NCBI RefSeq assembly: GCF_000243095.1
Contig: NZ_AHJE01000060.1
Location: forward strand, 1-54,702
Direction: 5' to 3'
Length of the DNA stretch: 54,702 nt
DNA from: Cupriavidus basilensis OR16
GTDB taxonomy: Bacteria; Pseudomonadota; Gammaproteobacteria; Burkholderiales; Burkholderiaceae
The translations under genes were made by a program, and so were the position numbers. Positions within the stretch are counted from its first letter, which is position 1, and each line of letters opens with the position of its first letter. Under the pieces are notes generated by a model. It had not been told where the DNA came from and did no database searches. It saw nothing but the letters and a program-made list of their open reading frames with translations. This document shows positions 8,699 to 19,221 of the stretch, in pieces.

Positions 8699-8719
8699 AT
8701 CTGTCCGGTGCGCCCGCGC

Positions 8720-9319
8720 TCAGACGCGCGGCGCCTCGGTCTTCTCGCGGTATTCGCACAGCGGCTCGATCGCGCAGTGCCAGCACTCGGGCTTGCGTGC
8801 CTTGCAGACATAGCGCCCATGCAGGATCAGCCAGTGGTGCGCATCGTGCATGAACTCCGGCGGCACGGTCTTTAGCAGCTTCTGCTCGACGACTTGCACG
8901 TTCTTGCCGGGCGCCAGGCCGGTGCGGTTGGCCACGCGGAAAATATGCGTGTCGACGGCGATGGTAGCCTCGCCAAACGCGGTATTGAGCACTACATTGG
9001 CCGTTTTGCGACCCACACCCGGCAGTGCCTCCAGCGCGGCCCGGTCGCGCGGCACCTGGCCACCGTGCTGCTCGACCAGGATGCGGCAGGTCGCGATGAC
9101 ATGCTTGGCCTTGGTCTTGTACAGGCCGATGGTCTTGATGTACGCGATCAGCCCGTCTTCGCCCAGCGCCAACATCTGTTCAGGGCTGTGCGCCACGGGG
9201 TAGAGCTTGCGCGTGGCCTTGTTCACGCCGACGTCGGTGGCCTGCGCGGACAGCAGCACGGCAATCAGCAGCTCGAACGGCGAGCTGTATTCCAGCTCGG
9301 TGACAGGAGTCGGGTTGAC
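8720..9319 (-). pseudogene. nth: Endonuclease III, N-terminus lost at junction with rsxB
   Basis: DNA glycosylase/AP lyase for oxidised pyrimidines. From NPTPVTELEYSSPFELLIAV onward the protein is intact: hairpin-helix-hairpin LPGVGRKTANVVLN with the catalytic Lys, VDTHIFRVANR with the catalytic Asp, and the [4Fe-4S] ligands C-x6-C-x2-C-x5-C (CKARKPECWHC ... C). About 199 residues remain, against about 211-214 in the family; the first dozen or so residues and the start codon are missing. The reading frame runs on upstream into rsxB in a different frame without a convincing start. The break at about 9320 also removes the rsxB end. Confidence 0.88.
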
Positions 9320-9891
9320 GCTTGCAGCGCCTGCAGCTTGGCGGCCGCCTTGGCCGCCAGGCGCGCGTCGTTTTCCTCGCGCTCGCGCACCAGCCGCGAG
9401 CGGCGCGCGAGGTAGCGCGCGTGGGCTTCGTCCGCCTGCGGCTGCGACCAGGCGGCCCAGCCGGTGCGTCCGGTGGTGATGGGGACCATGGCGATGCAGT
9501 CGACGGGGCAGGGCGCGACACACAGGTCGCAGCCGGTGCACCAGTCCGCCAGCACGGTATGCATCTGCTTGGGCGCGCCGACAATGGCGTCGACCGGGCA
9601 AGCCTGGATGCACAGCGTGCAGCCGATGCACAGCGCTTCGTCGATCACCGCCACCGCGCGCGCCTGTTCCACGCCGCGCTCCGGGTCCAGCGGCCGTGGC
9701 GGCGTGCCGAGCAGCGCCGACAGGCGGCGGATGCCCTCGTCCCCGCCCGGCGGGCAGCGATTGCAGGCTGCTTCGCCCGTTGCCATGGCTTCGGCATAGG
9801 GACGGCAGCCGTCGAAGCCGCACTTGGTGCATTGGGTCTGCGGCAGCAGGGCTTCGAGGCGATCGGCGAGGGTCTGGGAAATAGCGGTCAC
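9320..9891 (-). pseudogene. rsxB: RnfB/RsxB-type ferredoxin, C-terminus lost at junction with nth
   Basis: Electron-transport iron-sulfur protein of the RnfB family. The start is GTG at 9891 (VTAISQTLADRLEALLPQTQ). Cysteine clusters are CTKCGFDGC with a following C-x2-C (CNRCPPGG), then two ferredoxin motifs, CIGCTLCIQACPVD and CTGCDLCVAPCPVD. The coding match stops at KLQALQA; after that the frame reads nonsense antisense-free sequence of nth and stops at 9265. Family members have a longer charged C-terminal tail. In Burkholderiales, rsxB directly upstream of nth is normal; here both ends facing the junction are missing. Confidence 0.82.
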
Positions 9892-10080
9892 GACAGCATT
9901 GGGGGTTTGCGGATACGGTGCGGATGCCGCTCTCTTCTTATTGGCTGGAACGGGCTCGCGGCAGGGATTATCCCCGATTTCGCCGCAGTGCAGAAACGCG
10001 CGATGATGCGCCCTTTGCCGGGGCCGCTGCGCGCAAGTTGCCCTGTGCCATAATCCGCGCAACGATTCACCAGCCGTCGC

Positions 10081-10716
10081 ATGCGAAACGAAACCAAAAC
10101 CAAGCGGGACCCCGAGGGAACACGCCGCCGCATCCTTGATGCGGCCACCGAAGAATTTGCCAAGGGTGGCCTGGCAGGAGCGCGCGTCGACCAGATAGCG
10201 CGCCGCGCCGAGACCAACGAACGCATGCTGTATTACTACTATGGCAGCAAGGAAGGCTTGTTCCTGGCTGTCCTTGAAAAGCAATATGCGGAGTTTCGCG
10301 CTGCAGAGGAGCAGTTGCATATCGTCGAGGAGGATCCCGTTGCGGCAGTCCGCACGCTGGCTCGCTTTGTCTGGGACTGGTACTACCGCAATCCCGAGTT
10401 CATCCGCCTGGTCAACAGCGAGAACCTGCACGAGGCGCGCCACCTGAAGAAGTCGACCCAGTTGCACCAGTTGATCAACCCGGTGGTCAACGTGCTCGCG
10501 GATATCGTCAAGCGGGGCCAGCGGCAGGGCGTGTTCCGCGACAACGTCGACGTCTCGCAGCTATACCTGACAATCTCCGCGCTCGGCTACTACGTGCTGT
10601 CCAACCGCTACACCATCAGCGCGGTGATCGGGCGCGATGTGGCGGCACAGGACGAGCATGAGCGCTTTGCCGAGCTGCACACCGATATGCTGCTGGCTTA
10701 CCTGGAACGCCGCTGA
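10081..10716 (+). CDS. TetR-family transcriptional regulator
   Basis: A 211-residue repressor-type regulator. The N-terminal HTH (TRRRILDAATEEFAKGGLAG ... VDQIARRAETNERMLYYYYG) matches TetR closely; the C-terminal domain (FVWDWYYRNPEFIRLVNSEN) resembles the RutR/YsiA-like ligand-binding group. The ligand and targets are unknown. It is divergent from rsxB with a 189-bp shared upstream region, a typical place for auto- and neighbour regulation, though no clear palindrome was identified there. Ends at a bidirectional terminator. Confidence 0.92.
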   Translation: MRNETKTKRDPEGTRRRILDAATEEFAKGGLAGARVDQIARRAETNERMLYYYYGSKEGLFLAVLEKQYAEFRAAEEQLHIVEEDPVAAVRTLARFVWDWYYRNPEFIRLVNSENLHEARHLKKSTQLHQLINPVVNVLADIVKRGQRQGVFRDNVDVSQLYLTISALGYYVLSNRYTISAVIGRDVAAQDEHERFAELHTDMLLAYLERR

Positions 10717-10730
10717 GACAGCTTGCTGCC

Positions 10731-10769
10731 AATAAAAAAACGCCCGCGGCCAGCGGGCGTTTTTTTATT
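10731..10769. terminator. Bidirectional terminator between tetR-type gene and phaZ
   Basis: Stem AACGCCCGC / GCGGGCGTT with a 5-base loop, A7 on the left and T7 on the right; the whole element from 10731 to 10769 is palindromic. The flanking genes are convergent. Confidence 0.92.
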
Positions 10770-10798
10770 GGCGGGCAATGCAGCTCAACCGCCGTGGC

Positions 10799-12040
10799 TC
10801 AACGATGCTTGAGCACGAAATCGCGCAGCTCCGGATAAATCTCCTGACGCCAGCGGCGGCCGGAGAAGATCCCGTAGTGGCCGCACTTGGCTGCGGTGAT
10901 GTGCTGCTTGCGCGCCTTGGGGATGCCCGCGCAGAGTTCGTGCGCGGCGGCGGTCTGGCCAGCGCCCGAGATGTCGTCGAGCTCGCCCTCGATCGTCAGC
11001 AGTGCGGTGCCCTTGATGTCCTGCGGTCGCACCGCCTGGCCATCGATCTCCCAGGTGCCGTTGGCAAGCCGGAATTCCTGGAACACTTCGCGGATGGTGT
11101 CGAGGTAGTACTCGGCGTCCATGTCGAGCACGGCGTTGTACTCGTCGTAGAAGCGCACATGGGCTTCCGCGTCGTCGGCATCGCCCTCGACCAGGTTCAG
11201 GTAATAGTCATAGTGCGAGGACAGGTGGCGGTCGGGGTTCATCGCCACGAAGCCGGCGTGCTGCAAGAAGCCCGGATACACCTTGCGGCCATGGCCAGGA
11301 TAATTCGCCGGAACCGTATAGATCACATTGTTCTCGAACCACTCGAACGACTTGTTGGTCGCGAGCGAGTTCACGGCCGTCGGGCTGCGCCGCGCGTCGA
11401 TCGGGCCGCCCATCATGGTCATGGTCTTGGGCGTCTTCTCGCCGGCGGACGCCAGCAGGGAGATGGCCGCGAGCACCGGGACCGTGGGCTGGCATACGGA
11501 GATCACATGCAGGTTTTCCGCGCCGATATGGCGGATGAAGTCCTGAATGTAGTGAATGTAGTCCGCCAGGCGGAAACGGCCGTCCTCGATCGGGACCATG
11601 CGGGCATCGATCCAGTCGGTCACATAGACCTTGTGGTCCTGCAGCAAGGTCTTCACGGTATCGCGCAGCAGCGTGGCATGGTGGCCCGACAGGGGGGCGC
11701 ACACCAGCACCACCGGCTCATCCTTGAGCAGCTTGATGGTCTCCGGATCGTCCGCATAGCGCTTGAAACGCACCAGCTTGCAGAAGGGCTTTTCGATGAT
11801 CGTCTGTTCCACGATCGGGATGTTCCGGCCGTTGGAGCGTACCGATTTGATATCGAATTCGGGCTTTTCGTATTCCTTGCCGAGTCTGTACAGCAACTCG
11901 TAGCCGGCAGCCAGCCGCGTGGCGCCGGGCACCAGGGACATCGGGCTCAGGGGATTGGTAAAGGTCTTGGCCGTAGCCTGCGCCCATGCGGTAAGCGGGT
12001 GCAGCATCGAGCGCTGGAATTCATGCAGCTGGTAAAGCAT
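10799..12040 (-). CDS. phaZ: Intracellular poly(3-hydroxybutyrate) depolymerase
   Basis: Thiolytic/hydrolytic depolymerase that mobilises stored PHB granules. The 413-residue protein matches the R. eutropha PhaZ1 type. The catalytic residues known for that enzyme fall at the same numbers: Cys183 in ISVCQPTVP, Asp355 in EGELDDISG, and His388 in CGHYGIFSG. The family is related to alpha/beta hydrolases but uses Cys in place of Ser. No signal peptide is present, fitting a cytoplasmic granule enzyme. The upstream 64-bp distant perfect palindrome at 12105-12124 may be an operator. This gene is a strong pointer to a PHB-storing betaproteobacterium. Confidence 0.95.
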   Translation of the reverse strand: MLYQLHEFQRSMLHPLTAWAQATAKTFTNPLSPMSLVPGATRLAAGYELLYRLGKEYEKPEFDIKSVRSNGRNIPIVEQTIIEKPFCKLVRFKRYADDPETIKLLKDEPVVLVCAPLSGHHATLLRDTVKTLLQDHKVYVTDWIDARMVPIEDGRFRLADYIHYIQDFIRHIGAENLHVISVCQPTVPVLAAISLLASAGEKTPKTMTMMGGPIDARRSPTAVNSLATNKSFEWFENNVIYTVPANYPGHGRKVYPGFLQHAGFVAMNPDRHLSSHYDYYLNLVEGDADDAEAHVRFYDEYNAVLDMDAEYYLDTIREVFQEFRLANGTWEIDGQAVRPQDIKGTALLTIEGELDDISGAGQTAAAHELCAGIPKARKQHITAAKCGHYGIFSGRRWRQEIYPELRDFVLKHR

Positions 12041-12104
12041 GACGGGTCCCTATCAGGCTGGGGGCGAAGCTGGAATTCAACGCCTGGACATTACAGATAC
12101 AGCG

Positions 12105-12124
12105 AACACATTTCCTAATGTGTT
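12105..12124. promoter_or_regulatory. Perfect palindrome upstream of phaZ, possible operator
   Basis: AACACATT-TCCT-AATGTGTT: two 8-bp arms with a 4-bp spacer, 64 bp upstream of the phaZ start codon in an otherwise AT-richer, non-coding stretch (12041-12265). It has no T run, so a terminator is unlikely. The protein that might bind it is unknown. Confidence 0.45.
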
Positions 12125-12265
12125 ACCGATTATGCTCGTTATCGAACGATCGTGCGATGCAGCATATACCCTAAGGTACGCTCGCATCGGAAAAAGACAA
12201 TAGGACAAACGCCGTACTTCCCGATGACAAATGCAAAAGTACGTTAAAAATTGTCACGAGATACG

Positions 12266-12291
12266 AAAAAGGCGACCGAAGTCGCCTTTTT
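12266..12291. terminator. Intrinsic terminator downstream of the aminotransferase gene
   Basis: AAAAAGGCGAC / GTCGCCTTTTT with a 4-base loop. For the leftward aminotransferase gene it lies 23 bp past the stop codon; its A/T tracts allow it to work in both directions. Confidence 0.88.
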
Positions 12292-12313
12292 ATGCACTTT
12301 TACCCGTTCAGCG

Positions 12314-13574
12314 TTACAGCACGGCGGCGATGGCGTTAACCACGGCGTCGATGTTGCGGCTGTTCAGCGCGGCCACGCAGATGCGGCCGGTGCCCACGGC
12401 GTAGATGCCGTGTTCGTTGCGCAGCACGTCCACTTGCGCCGAGTTCAGGCCCGAGTACGAGAACATGCCGCGCTGGGACTTGACGAAGGAGAAGTCGCCC
12501 GGCACACCCTTGGCGGCCAGCTTGTCCACCAGCGCATGGCGCATCAGCTTGATGCGGTCGCGCATCTCGCCCAGTTCCTGCTCCCACATGGCACGCAGCT
12601 CGGGGCTGTTCAGCACGGTGGCGACCACGGTGCCGCCATGGGTCGGCGGGTTGGAGTAGTTGGTGCGGATGACGCGCTTGACCTGCGACATGACGCGCTG
12701 GGCTTCTTCCTTGCCCGTGGTGACGATCGACAGCGCGCCCACGCGCTCACCGTACAGCGAGAAGCTCTTCGAGAACGAGCTCGACACGAAGAACGGCAGG
12801 CCGGATTCGGCGAACAGGCGCACTGCCGCGCCGTCCGGCTCGATGCCTTCGGCGAAGCCCTGGTAGGCCATGTCGAGGAACGGGATCAGGTTGCGTTCCT
12901 TGATCAGGCCAACCACTTGCTGCCATTGCTCGGCCGAGAGGTCGACGCCGGTCGGGTTGTGGCAGCAGGCGTGCAGCACCACGATGCTGCGCTTCGGGAT
13001 CAGGCGCAGCGCGTCCAGCATGGCGTCGAACTTCAGGCCACCGGTGGCGTCGTCATAGTACGGATACGTGTTGACGGTAAAGCCCGTGCGCTCGAAGATC
13101 ACGCGATGGTTTAGCATCGTAGTAGGCGTAGTTGATCACGGGGAAACCGGCAGCCTCGAACAGGGCGCGGTGGTTTTCCCAGCTCGGGTCGCTGATGGCG
13201 ACCTTGGCGTCCGGGTACAGGCGCTTGAGGAAGTCGGCGCCGATCTTCAGCGCACCGGTGCCGCCAAGTGCCTGGGCAGTCACAACACGGCCTTCGGTGA
13301 TCAGCGGCGATTCCTTGCCGAACAGCAGGGTCTGCACGGCCTGGTCATAGGCGGCGATGCCTTCGATCGGCAGGTATCCACGCGGGGTGGCGGTGGTCAG
13401 GCGTGCCTTTTCGGCCTCTTGCACGGCGCGCAGCAGAGGGATTTTCCCTTCGTCGGTGAAGTACACGCCAACACCCAGATTGACCTTGGTGGCACGGGTA
13501 TCGGCATTGAAGGCTTCATTCAGGCCCAGGATCGGGTCGCGCGGGGCCATCTCGACGGCAGAAAACAAACTCAT
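12314..13574 (-). pseudogene. Aspartate/aromatic aminotransferase, chimeric internal junction
   Basis: PLP-dependent class I aminotransferase (AspC/TyrB type). The N-terminal part (MSLFSAVEMAPRDPILGLNE to WENHRALFEAAGFPVINYAY) and the C-terminal part (NHRVIFERTGFTVNTYPYYD to the end) are in different frames. The overlap is not a simple slip: residues from 'NHR' to 'YYD' occur twice in diverged form, starting at 13175 and again at 13111, a 64-bp offset that breaks the frame. The PLP-lysine region SSSFSKSFSLYGERVG and NYSNPPTHGG are in the second part. It looks like two related genes or alleles spliced at a homologous spot. Divergent from uvrB. Confidence 0.85.
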
Positions 13575-13731
13575 TTGGGATCTCGTGGTCAGCTATGTAA
13601 CAAAACGGGAAGGCGTAGAATGCTCCGGACTGCGCTCGGGAGTGCGGGCGGCCCCCATCTTGATACCTGGCCGCCAACCCCAAGATTCTAGCGTATCTGC
13701 CCGTTTTCCTGAGGTTTCCCCCTACCAGCCT

Positions 13732-15831
<2,100 letters not shown>

Positions 15832-15885
15832 GGGCCTGCCTACCGTCTATAGTTGGAATCCCGGACGGTGGTGAGGAGAGGGTCC

Positions 15886-16185
15886 ATGGTCAAGTTCGCT
15901 CTGTGGGTTCCGCTGCATGCGAAGCCCGGCAAGGAAAGGGAAGTCGAGGAATTCCTGCTCGCTGGCTTACCACTGGTGCAGGCCGAAGCCGGCACCACGG
16001 CATGGTTTGCGCTGCGGCTCGGGCCGTCGATGTTCGGCATCTTCGATGCGTTTCCCGATGAGGCCGGGCGCGATGCCCATCTCTCCGGCAAGGTGGCCGA
16101 AGCCCTGATGGCCAAGGCGCCCGACCTGTTCGCCAAGCCGCCTTCGATCGAGAAACTGGACGTGCTGGCGTGCAAGCTGCCCTGA
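15886..16185 (+). CDS. Antibiotic biosynthesis monooxygenase-like (ABM) small protein
   Basis: A 99-residue dimeric alpha-beta barrel protein of the ABM type. ATG at 15886 follows a GAGGAGAG ribosome binding site. The typical features are MVKFALWVPLHAKPGKEREV, EFLLAGLPLVQAEAGTTAWF and FGIFDAFPDEAGRDAHLSGK. The enzyme activity of this branch is unknown; many such stand-alone domains protect cells from quinones or reactive species. It follows uvrB by 54 bp and may be co-transcribed. Confidence 0.75.
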   Translation: MVKFALWVPLHAKPGKEREVEEFLLAGLPLVQAEAGTTAWFALRLGPSMFGIFDAFPDEAGRDAHLSGKVAEALMAKAPDLFAKPPSIEKLDVLACKLP

Positions 16186-16194
16186 GCCTGCCCG

Positions 16195-16400
16195 CTAGCC
16201 CTTCGGGGGCAGCGCGCGCAGGCGCTTGTTGACTTCCAGCAGGGTGTCGCACTCGTCCGCGCTGGCGGCCTCGCGCTTGTCGATGAAGTCCACGATGGCA
16301 CGCAGCGGCTCGCGTTGCGCCGCGCATGCGGTGGCCGGTGCCTGCGCAGGGGCAGGGGCAGGGGCAGGCCCGCAGGCGCGGCCAGGTGGGCAGGGCGGTA
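16195..16400 (-). pseudogene. C-terminal remnant of a Pro-Ala-rich secreted/lipoprotein-like gene
   Basis: An open minus-strand frame ending with TAG at 16195-16197. It reads ACGPAPAPAPAQAPATACAA, then QREPLRAIVDFIDKREAASA, DECDTLLEVNKRLRALPPKG. The regular, charged C-terminal helices with protein-like composition suggest true coding, and the Cys before the Pro-Ala linker recalls a lipoprotein. No start codon, signal peptide or ribosome binding site is found upstream; the frame continues into the LMW-PTP promoter region, as if the N-terminus had been deleted. This is the only content I see in the 323-bp gap 16186-16508. Confidence 0.4.
16347..16368. repeat. CAGGGG short tandem repeat
   Basis: Three perfect 6-bp units (CAGGGG) and a partial fourth. 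On the minus strand they encode the Pro-Ala linker of the remnant gene, so changes in copy number would stay in frame. Confidence 0.8.
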
Positions 16401-16508
16401 GAATCCGGTCTCGTTGCTTCAGGCGCCCCCTGGGCGCGCCGGCTGCAAGCCGGTCGCGCGTGCCGCGTTTTGTCGATCTGCTTTCGCGCTGGATAGCGCC
16501 AGACCCCT

Positions 16509-17000
16509 ATGAAAAAATACGCCATCCTGATGTGCTGCATGGGAAATATTTGCCGCTCGCCGACCGCGGAGGGCGTGCTGCGTGCCAAGCTGGAGGCGGC
16601 AGGCCTGGCGGATCTGGTCGAGCTGGATTCCGCGGGCACGCATGGCTACCACATCGGGCGCGCGCCGGATGCGCGCTCTCAGCGCCATGCGCTGGCCCGT
16701 GGCTATGACCTCTGCGCGCAACGCGCGCGGCAGGTTGCAGTGCAGGATTTCACCCGTTTCGACCTGCTGCTGGCCATGGACCAGGACAACCTGGCGGCGC
16801 TGCGCGCCATCTGCCCGCCCGGCAGCCAGGACAAGCTGCGCCTCCTGATGCAATTCGCGAGCCGGCACGCGGTGGATGAAGTGCCGGACCCTTACTACGG
16901 CGAGGGTGACGGCTTCGAGCGCGTGCTCGACTATGTCGAGGACGCGTGCGATGGCGTGATCGCCATGCTGCGTGCAAGGGGGCTGGGCGGCGCGGCCTGA
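16509..17000 (+). CDS. Low-molecular-weight protein tyrosine phosphatase
   Basis: A 163-residue cysteine phosphatase. The P-loop C-x5-R-S is CMGNICRSPTAEGV at about residues 10-23 and the general-acid loop is VPDPYYGEGDGF. Such enzymes remove phosphate from tyrosine on proteins, often kinases that control polysaccharide export; no such partner lies nearby. A TAGAAT -10-like element at 16399-16404 may drive it. The next gene follows after 47 bp. Confidence 0.92.
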   Translation: MKKYAILMCCMGNICRSPTAEGVLRAKLEAAGLADLVELDSAGTHGYHIGRAPDARSQRHALARGYDLCAQRARQVAVQDFTRFDLLLAMDQDNLAALRAICPPGSQDKLRLLMQFASRHAVDEVPDPYYGEGDGFERVLDYVEDACDGVIAMLRARGLGGAA

Positions 17001-17047
17001 GCGCACCTGCCGGCCTAGCGGCCTTTCCATTATTTTCACGAGGATTC

Positions 17048-19141
17048 ATGTTTCGTTCCCTGTTCCGCAAATGGCGCGAGTCGCGCAATGCCAGCCTGCA
17101 ACTCGACGCAATCCTGGCTGCCGCGGACCCGGAGGCGCCGCTGGCGGACCGTAACAGCTGGCTGATCGAGCTGGGCTACTGGATCCGGCGCGACGGGCTG
17201 CCGGGAGCCGAAGGCGTGGCCGCCGACAAACAAAGCCGCCGGGAGCACGTGCGGCTGCGCTACCTGTTGCAGGTGCTCGGCCGCAATCCGGAAGTGGCAG
17301 GGCGCTTTGCCAGCATGGCGCGCTCCATCGTGCGCGACAACGATCCGGTCACCTTGCTGTGCGACACGGGCGTGGCCTCCCACCCGGGCTTCTGGAGCGA
17401 GGTGCTGGACCGCCTGCAAGCGCGGTTCCTGCCGCCGCCACCCAACCGCGGCGATATGGCGGGCCTGTTCGCGCTGCTGTTCATCGATAGCAACGATGCC
17501 GACTGGGTCGAGGCGCTCGATGGCGACCTGCTGGATCGACTCGCCGCCGTGCTGCGCTCCGACGACCCGCAAGCGCCGGCTGAAGCTGCCGCGCTGCCCG
17601 AATGGGATCGTTTCGACCGCACCCTGGCCACCAGCATCCAAGTGCTGGTCAGCCAGGTGCGTGCCACCGGGCTGAGCCAGGCAATTCGCTCGCGCCTCAA
17701 GGGCAAGGTGCAGGAAACGCCATTCTTCCGGCTGGACAGCGCTGTCCAGGCCTTGTGTGAAGAGGAGGAGCCGGCGCGTGGTGGCGAGGCCTTCACGCAC
17801 CGGCTCAACTATTTCCGCGCCTTGCTCGATGGCTGCCACCAGGCGGCCCAGCGCGTGTATGACGATCTGGAGGAGAACGGCGTCTCCGTGGAAGTGGTGT
17901 TCCAGATCGAGCGCATGAAAGTGCGGCTCGCCCGCATCGAACTGTTGCTGGCGACCTGGGTCGAGCCGCAGCGGCGCAGCCGGCATGCCCACCTGATCGC
18001 GGCGCTGATCCGCTCCACCCAGGCGCGCCGCAGTATTGCGCACCTGGCGGGCACTTCGTTCTCGCAACTGGCGCGCAAGGTCGTGGAGCGTTCGGCCGAG
18101 ACCGGCGAGCACTACATCACGCGTGATCGCCGCGAGTATCGCGAGCTGATGTGGGGCGCCGCCGGCGGCGGCCTGATCACCGTCGGCACGGTCTATCTCA
18201 AGTTCCTGATCTACGGGCTGCACCTGGACAAGTTCGTCGAGGGCCTGCTGGCTTCGCTCAACTATGCGGGAAGCTTCCTGGTGATCCACTTCGCGCATTT
18301 CACGCTGGCCACCAAGCAGCCGGCCATGACCGGCCCGGCGCTGGCACACCGGCTTGATGCGGTCGGCAGGCCGGAGGGCCGGGAAATCTTCGTCGACGAC
18401 ACCATCGCGATGATCCGCTCGAACGCCGCGGCGATCTTCGGCAACCTGGCCGTGGTGTTCCCGGTGGCGATGGGCATCCAGTGGCTCGCCAACCGGATCC
18501 TGGGCGCCAACCTGATCACCCCCGCCAAGGCGATTGCCACCATCGAGTCGTTTTCCATCCTTGGCGCGACACCGGTCTATGCGATTTTCACCGGCGTGCT
18601 GTTGTGGCTGTCGAGCCTGGTGGCGGGCTGGGCCGACAACTGGTTCGCGCTGCATAAGGTGCACGACGTGATGGCGTACAACCGCCGCCTGCGCTATGTG
18701 CTTGGCGCGCAGGGAGCCACGAGGATGGCGGACTTCTGCAAACGCAACATGTCAGGAATCGCGGCCAATGTGTCGCTGGGGCTGCTGCTCGGGCTGGGGC
18801 CGGAAATCATCAGCTTCTTCGGTCCCCATATGGAAGTGCGGCACGTCACCTTGTCGACCGGATCGGTGGGCGCTGCGATTGGTGTGCTCGGCCCGGTGGT
18901 GCTGAAGATGCCTTCGTTCTGGCTGGCGGTGGCGGGCATTGCCCTGATGGGCCTGCTGAACGTCGCGGTGAGCTTTGCGCTGGCCTTCAATATGGCGTTG
19001 CGCTCACGCAGCCTGCGCCGCGTGGATCGCCGCGCGCTGAGCGCGGCCGTGCGGCAGCGCATCCTGAAGCATCCCTGGTCGCTGATCGTGCCGCCACGCG
19101 CGCCCGTGAGCGCGGCGTCGGCGGAGCAAGGGCGGGTTTGA
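17048..19141 (+). CDS. 'Site-specific recombinase' (Gcr/PF10136) family membrane protein
   Basis: A 697-residue protein of a family that databases name site-specific recombinase, although nothing tyrosine- or serine-recombinase-like is visible. The N-terminal half is soluble and helical; the C-terminal half (about 370-660) has several hydrophobic helices, including LITVGTVYLKFLIYGLHLDK, the stretch NLAVVFPVAMGIQWLANRIL and GAAIGVLGPVVLKMPSFWLA. That suits an integral membrane protein better than a DNA recombinase. The start at ATG 17048 has an ACGAGGA ribosome binding site. Real function unknown. It lies between LMW-PTP and iscR. Confidence 0.75.
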   Translation: MFRSLFRKWRESRNASLQLDAILAAADPEAPLADRNSWLIELGYWIRRDGLPGAEGVAADKQSRREHVRLRYLLQVLGRNPEVAGRFASMARSIVRDNDPVTLLCDTGVASHPGFWSEVLDRLQARFLPPPPNRGDMAGLFALLFIDSNDADWVEALDGDLLDRLAAVLRSDDPQAPAEAAALPEWDRFDRTLATSIQVLVSQVRATGLSQAIRSRLKGKVQETPFFRLDSAVQALCEEEEPARGGEAFTHRLNYFRALLDGCHQAAQRVYDDLEENGVSVEVVFQIERMKVRLARIELLLATWVEPQRRSRHAHLIAALIRSTQARRSIAHLAGTSFSQLARKVVERSAETGEHYITRDRREYRELMWGAAGGGLITVGTVYLKFLIYGLHLDKFVEGLLASLNYAGSFLVIHFAHFTLATKQPAMTGPALAHRLDAVGRPEGREIFVDDTIAMIRSNAAAIFGNLAVVFPVAMGIQWLANRILGANLITPAKAIATIESFSILGATPVYAIFTGVLLWLSSLVAGWADNWFALHKVHDVMAYNRRLRYVLGAQGATRMADFCKRNMSGIAANVSLGLLLGLGPEIISFFGPHMEVRHVTLSTGSVGAAIGVLGPVVLKMPSFWLAVAGIALMGLLNVAVSFALAFNMALRSRSLRRVDRRALSAAVRQRILKHPWSLIVPPRAPVSAASAEQGRV

Positions 19142-19157
19142 TGCGATGCAGTAGGGG

Positions 19158-19181
19158 TACTTGACTGAATTAGTCGACTTC
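19158..19181 (+). promoter_or_regulatory. Type 1 IscR site overlapping the iscR promoter
   Basis: The core CTTGACTGAATTAGTCGACT matches the type 1 IscR consensus (SYYGACTRWWWYAGTCRRS) at every position of the core. It overlaps the -35 hexamer TTGACT (19161-19166); an 18-bp spacer leads to the -10 TATACT (19185-19190). This geometry fits autorepression by [2Fe-2S]-IscR, as in E. coli. Confidence 0.85.
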
Positions 19182-19186
19182 TTTTA

Positions 19187-19209
19187 TACTTGACCAAAAT
19201 GATCAAGTA
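19187..19209. repeat. TACTTGA inverted repeat in the iscR leader
   Basis: TACTTGA at 19187-19193 is repeated inverted as TCAAGTA at 19203-19209, with a 9-bp spacer, 12 bases before the iscR start. The same TACTTGA also begins the IscR site at 19158. It may be a second operator half or a leader hairpin overlapping the ribosome binding region. Confidence 0.55.
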
Positions 19210-19221
19210 CTCCCCAGCATC

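Noticed and set aside
13575..13731. Possible LexA box upstream of uvrB
   Set aside because: No CTGT-N8-ACAG match in the intergenic region.
13357..13731. 125-residue N-terminal extension of UvrB in the open frame
   Set aside because: It lies antisense to the aminotransferase start and lacks UvrB homology; MSNLVE at 13732 is the family start.
16347..16368. CAGGGG repeats as a CRISPR or mobile-element end
   Set aside because: Units are contiguous 6-mers without spacers and encode a Pro-Ala linker on the minus strand.
17036..18664. 542-codon open frame on the minus strand
   Set aside because: Antisense to the 697-residue membrane protein gene; low-complexity His/Gln/Arg content.
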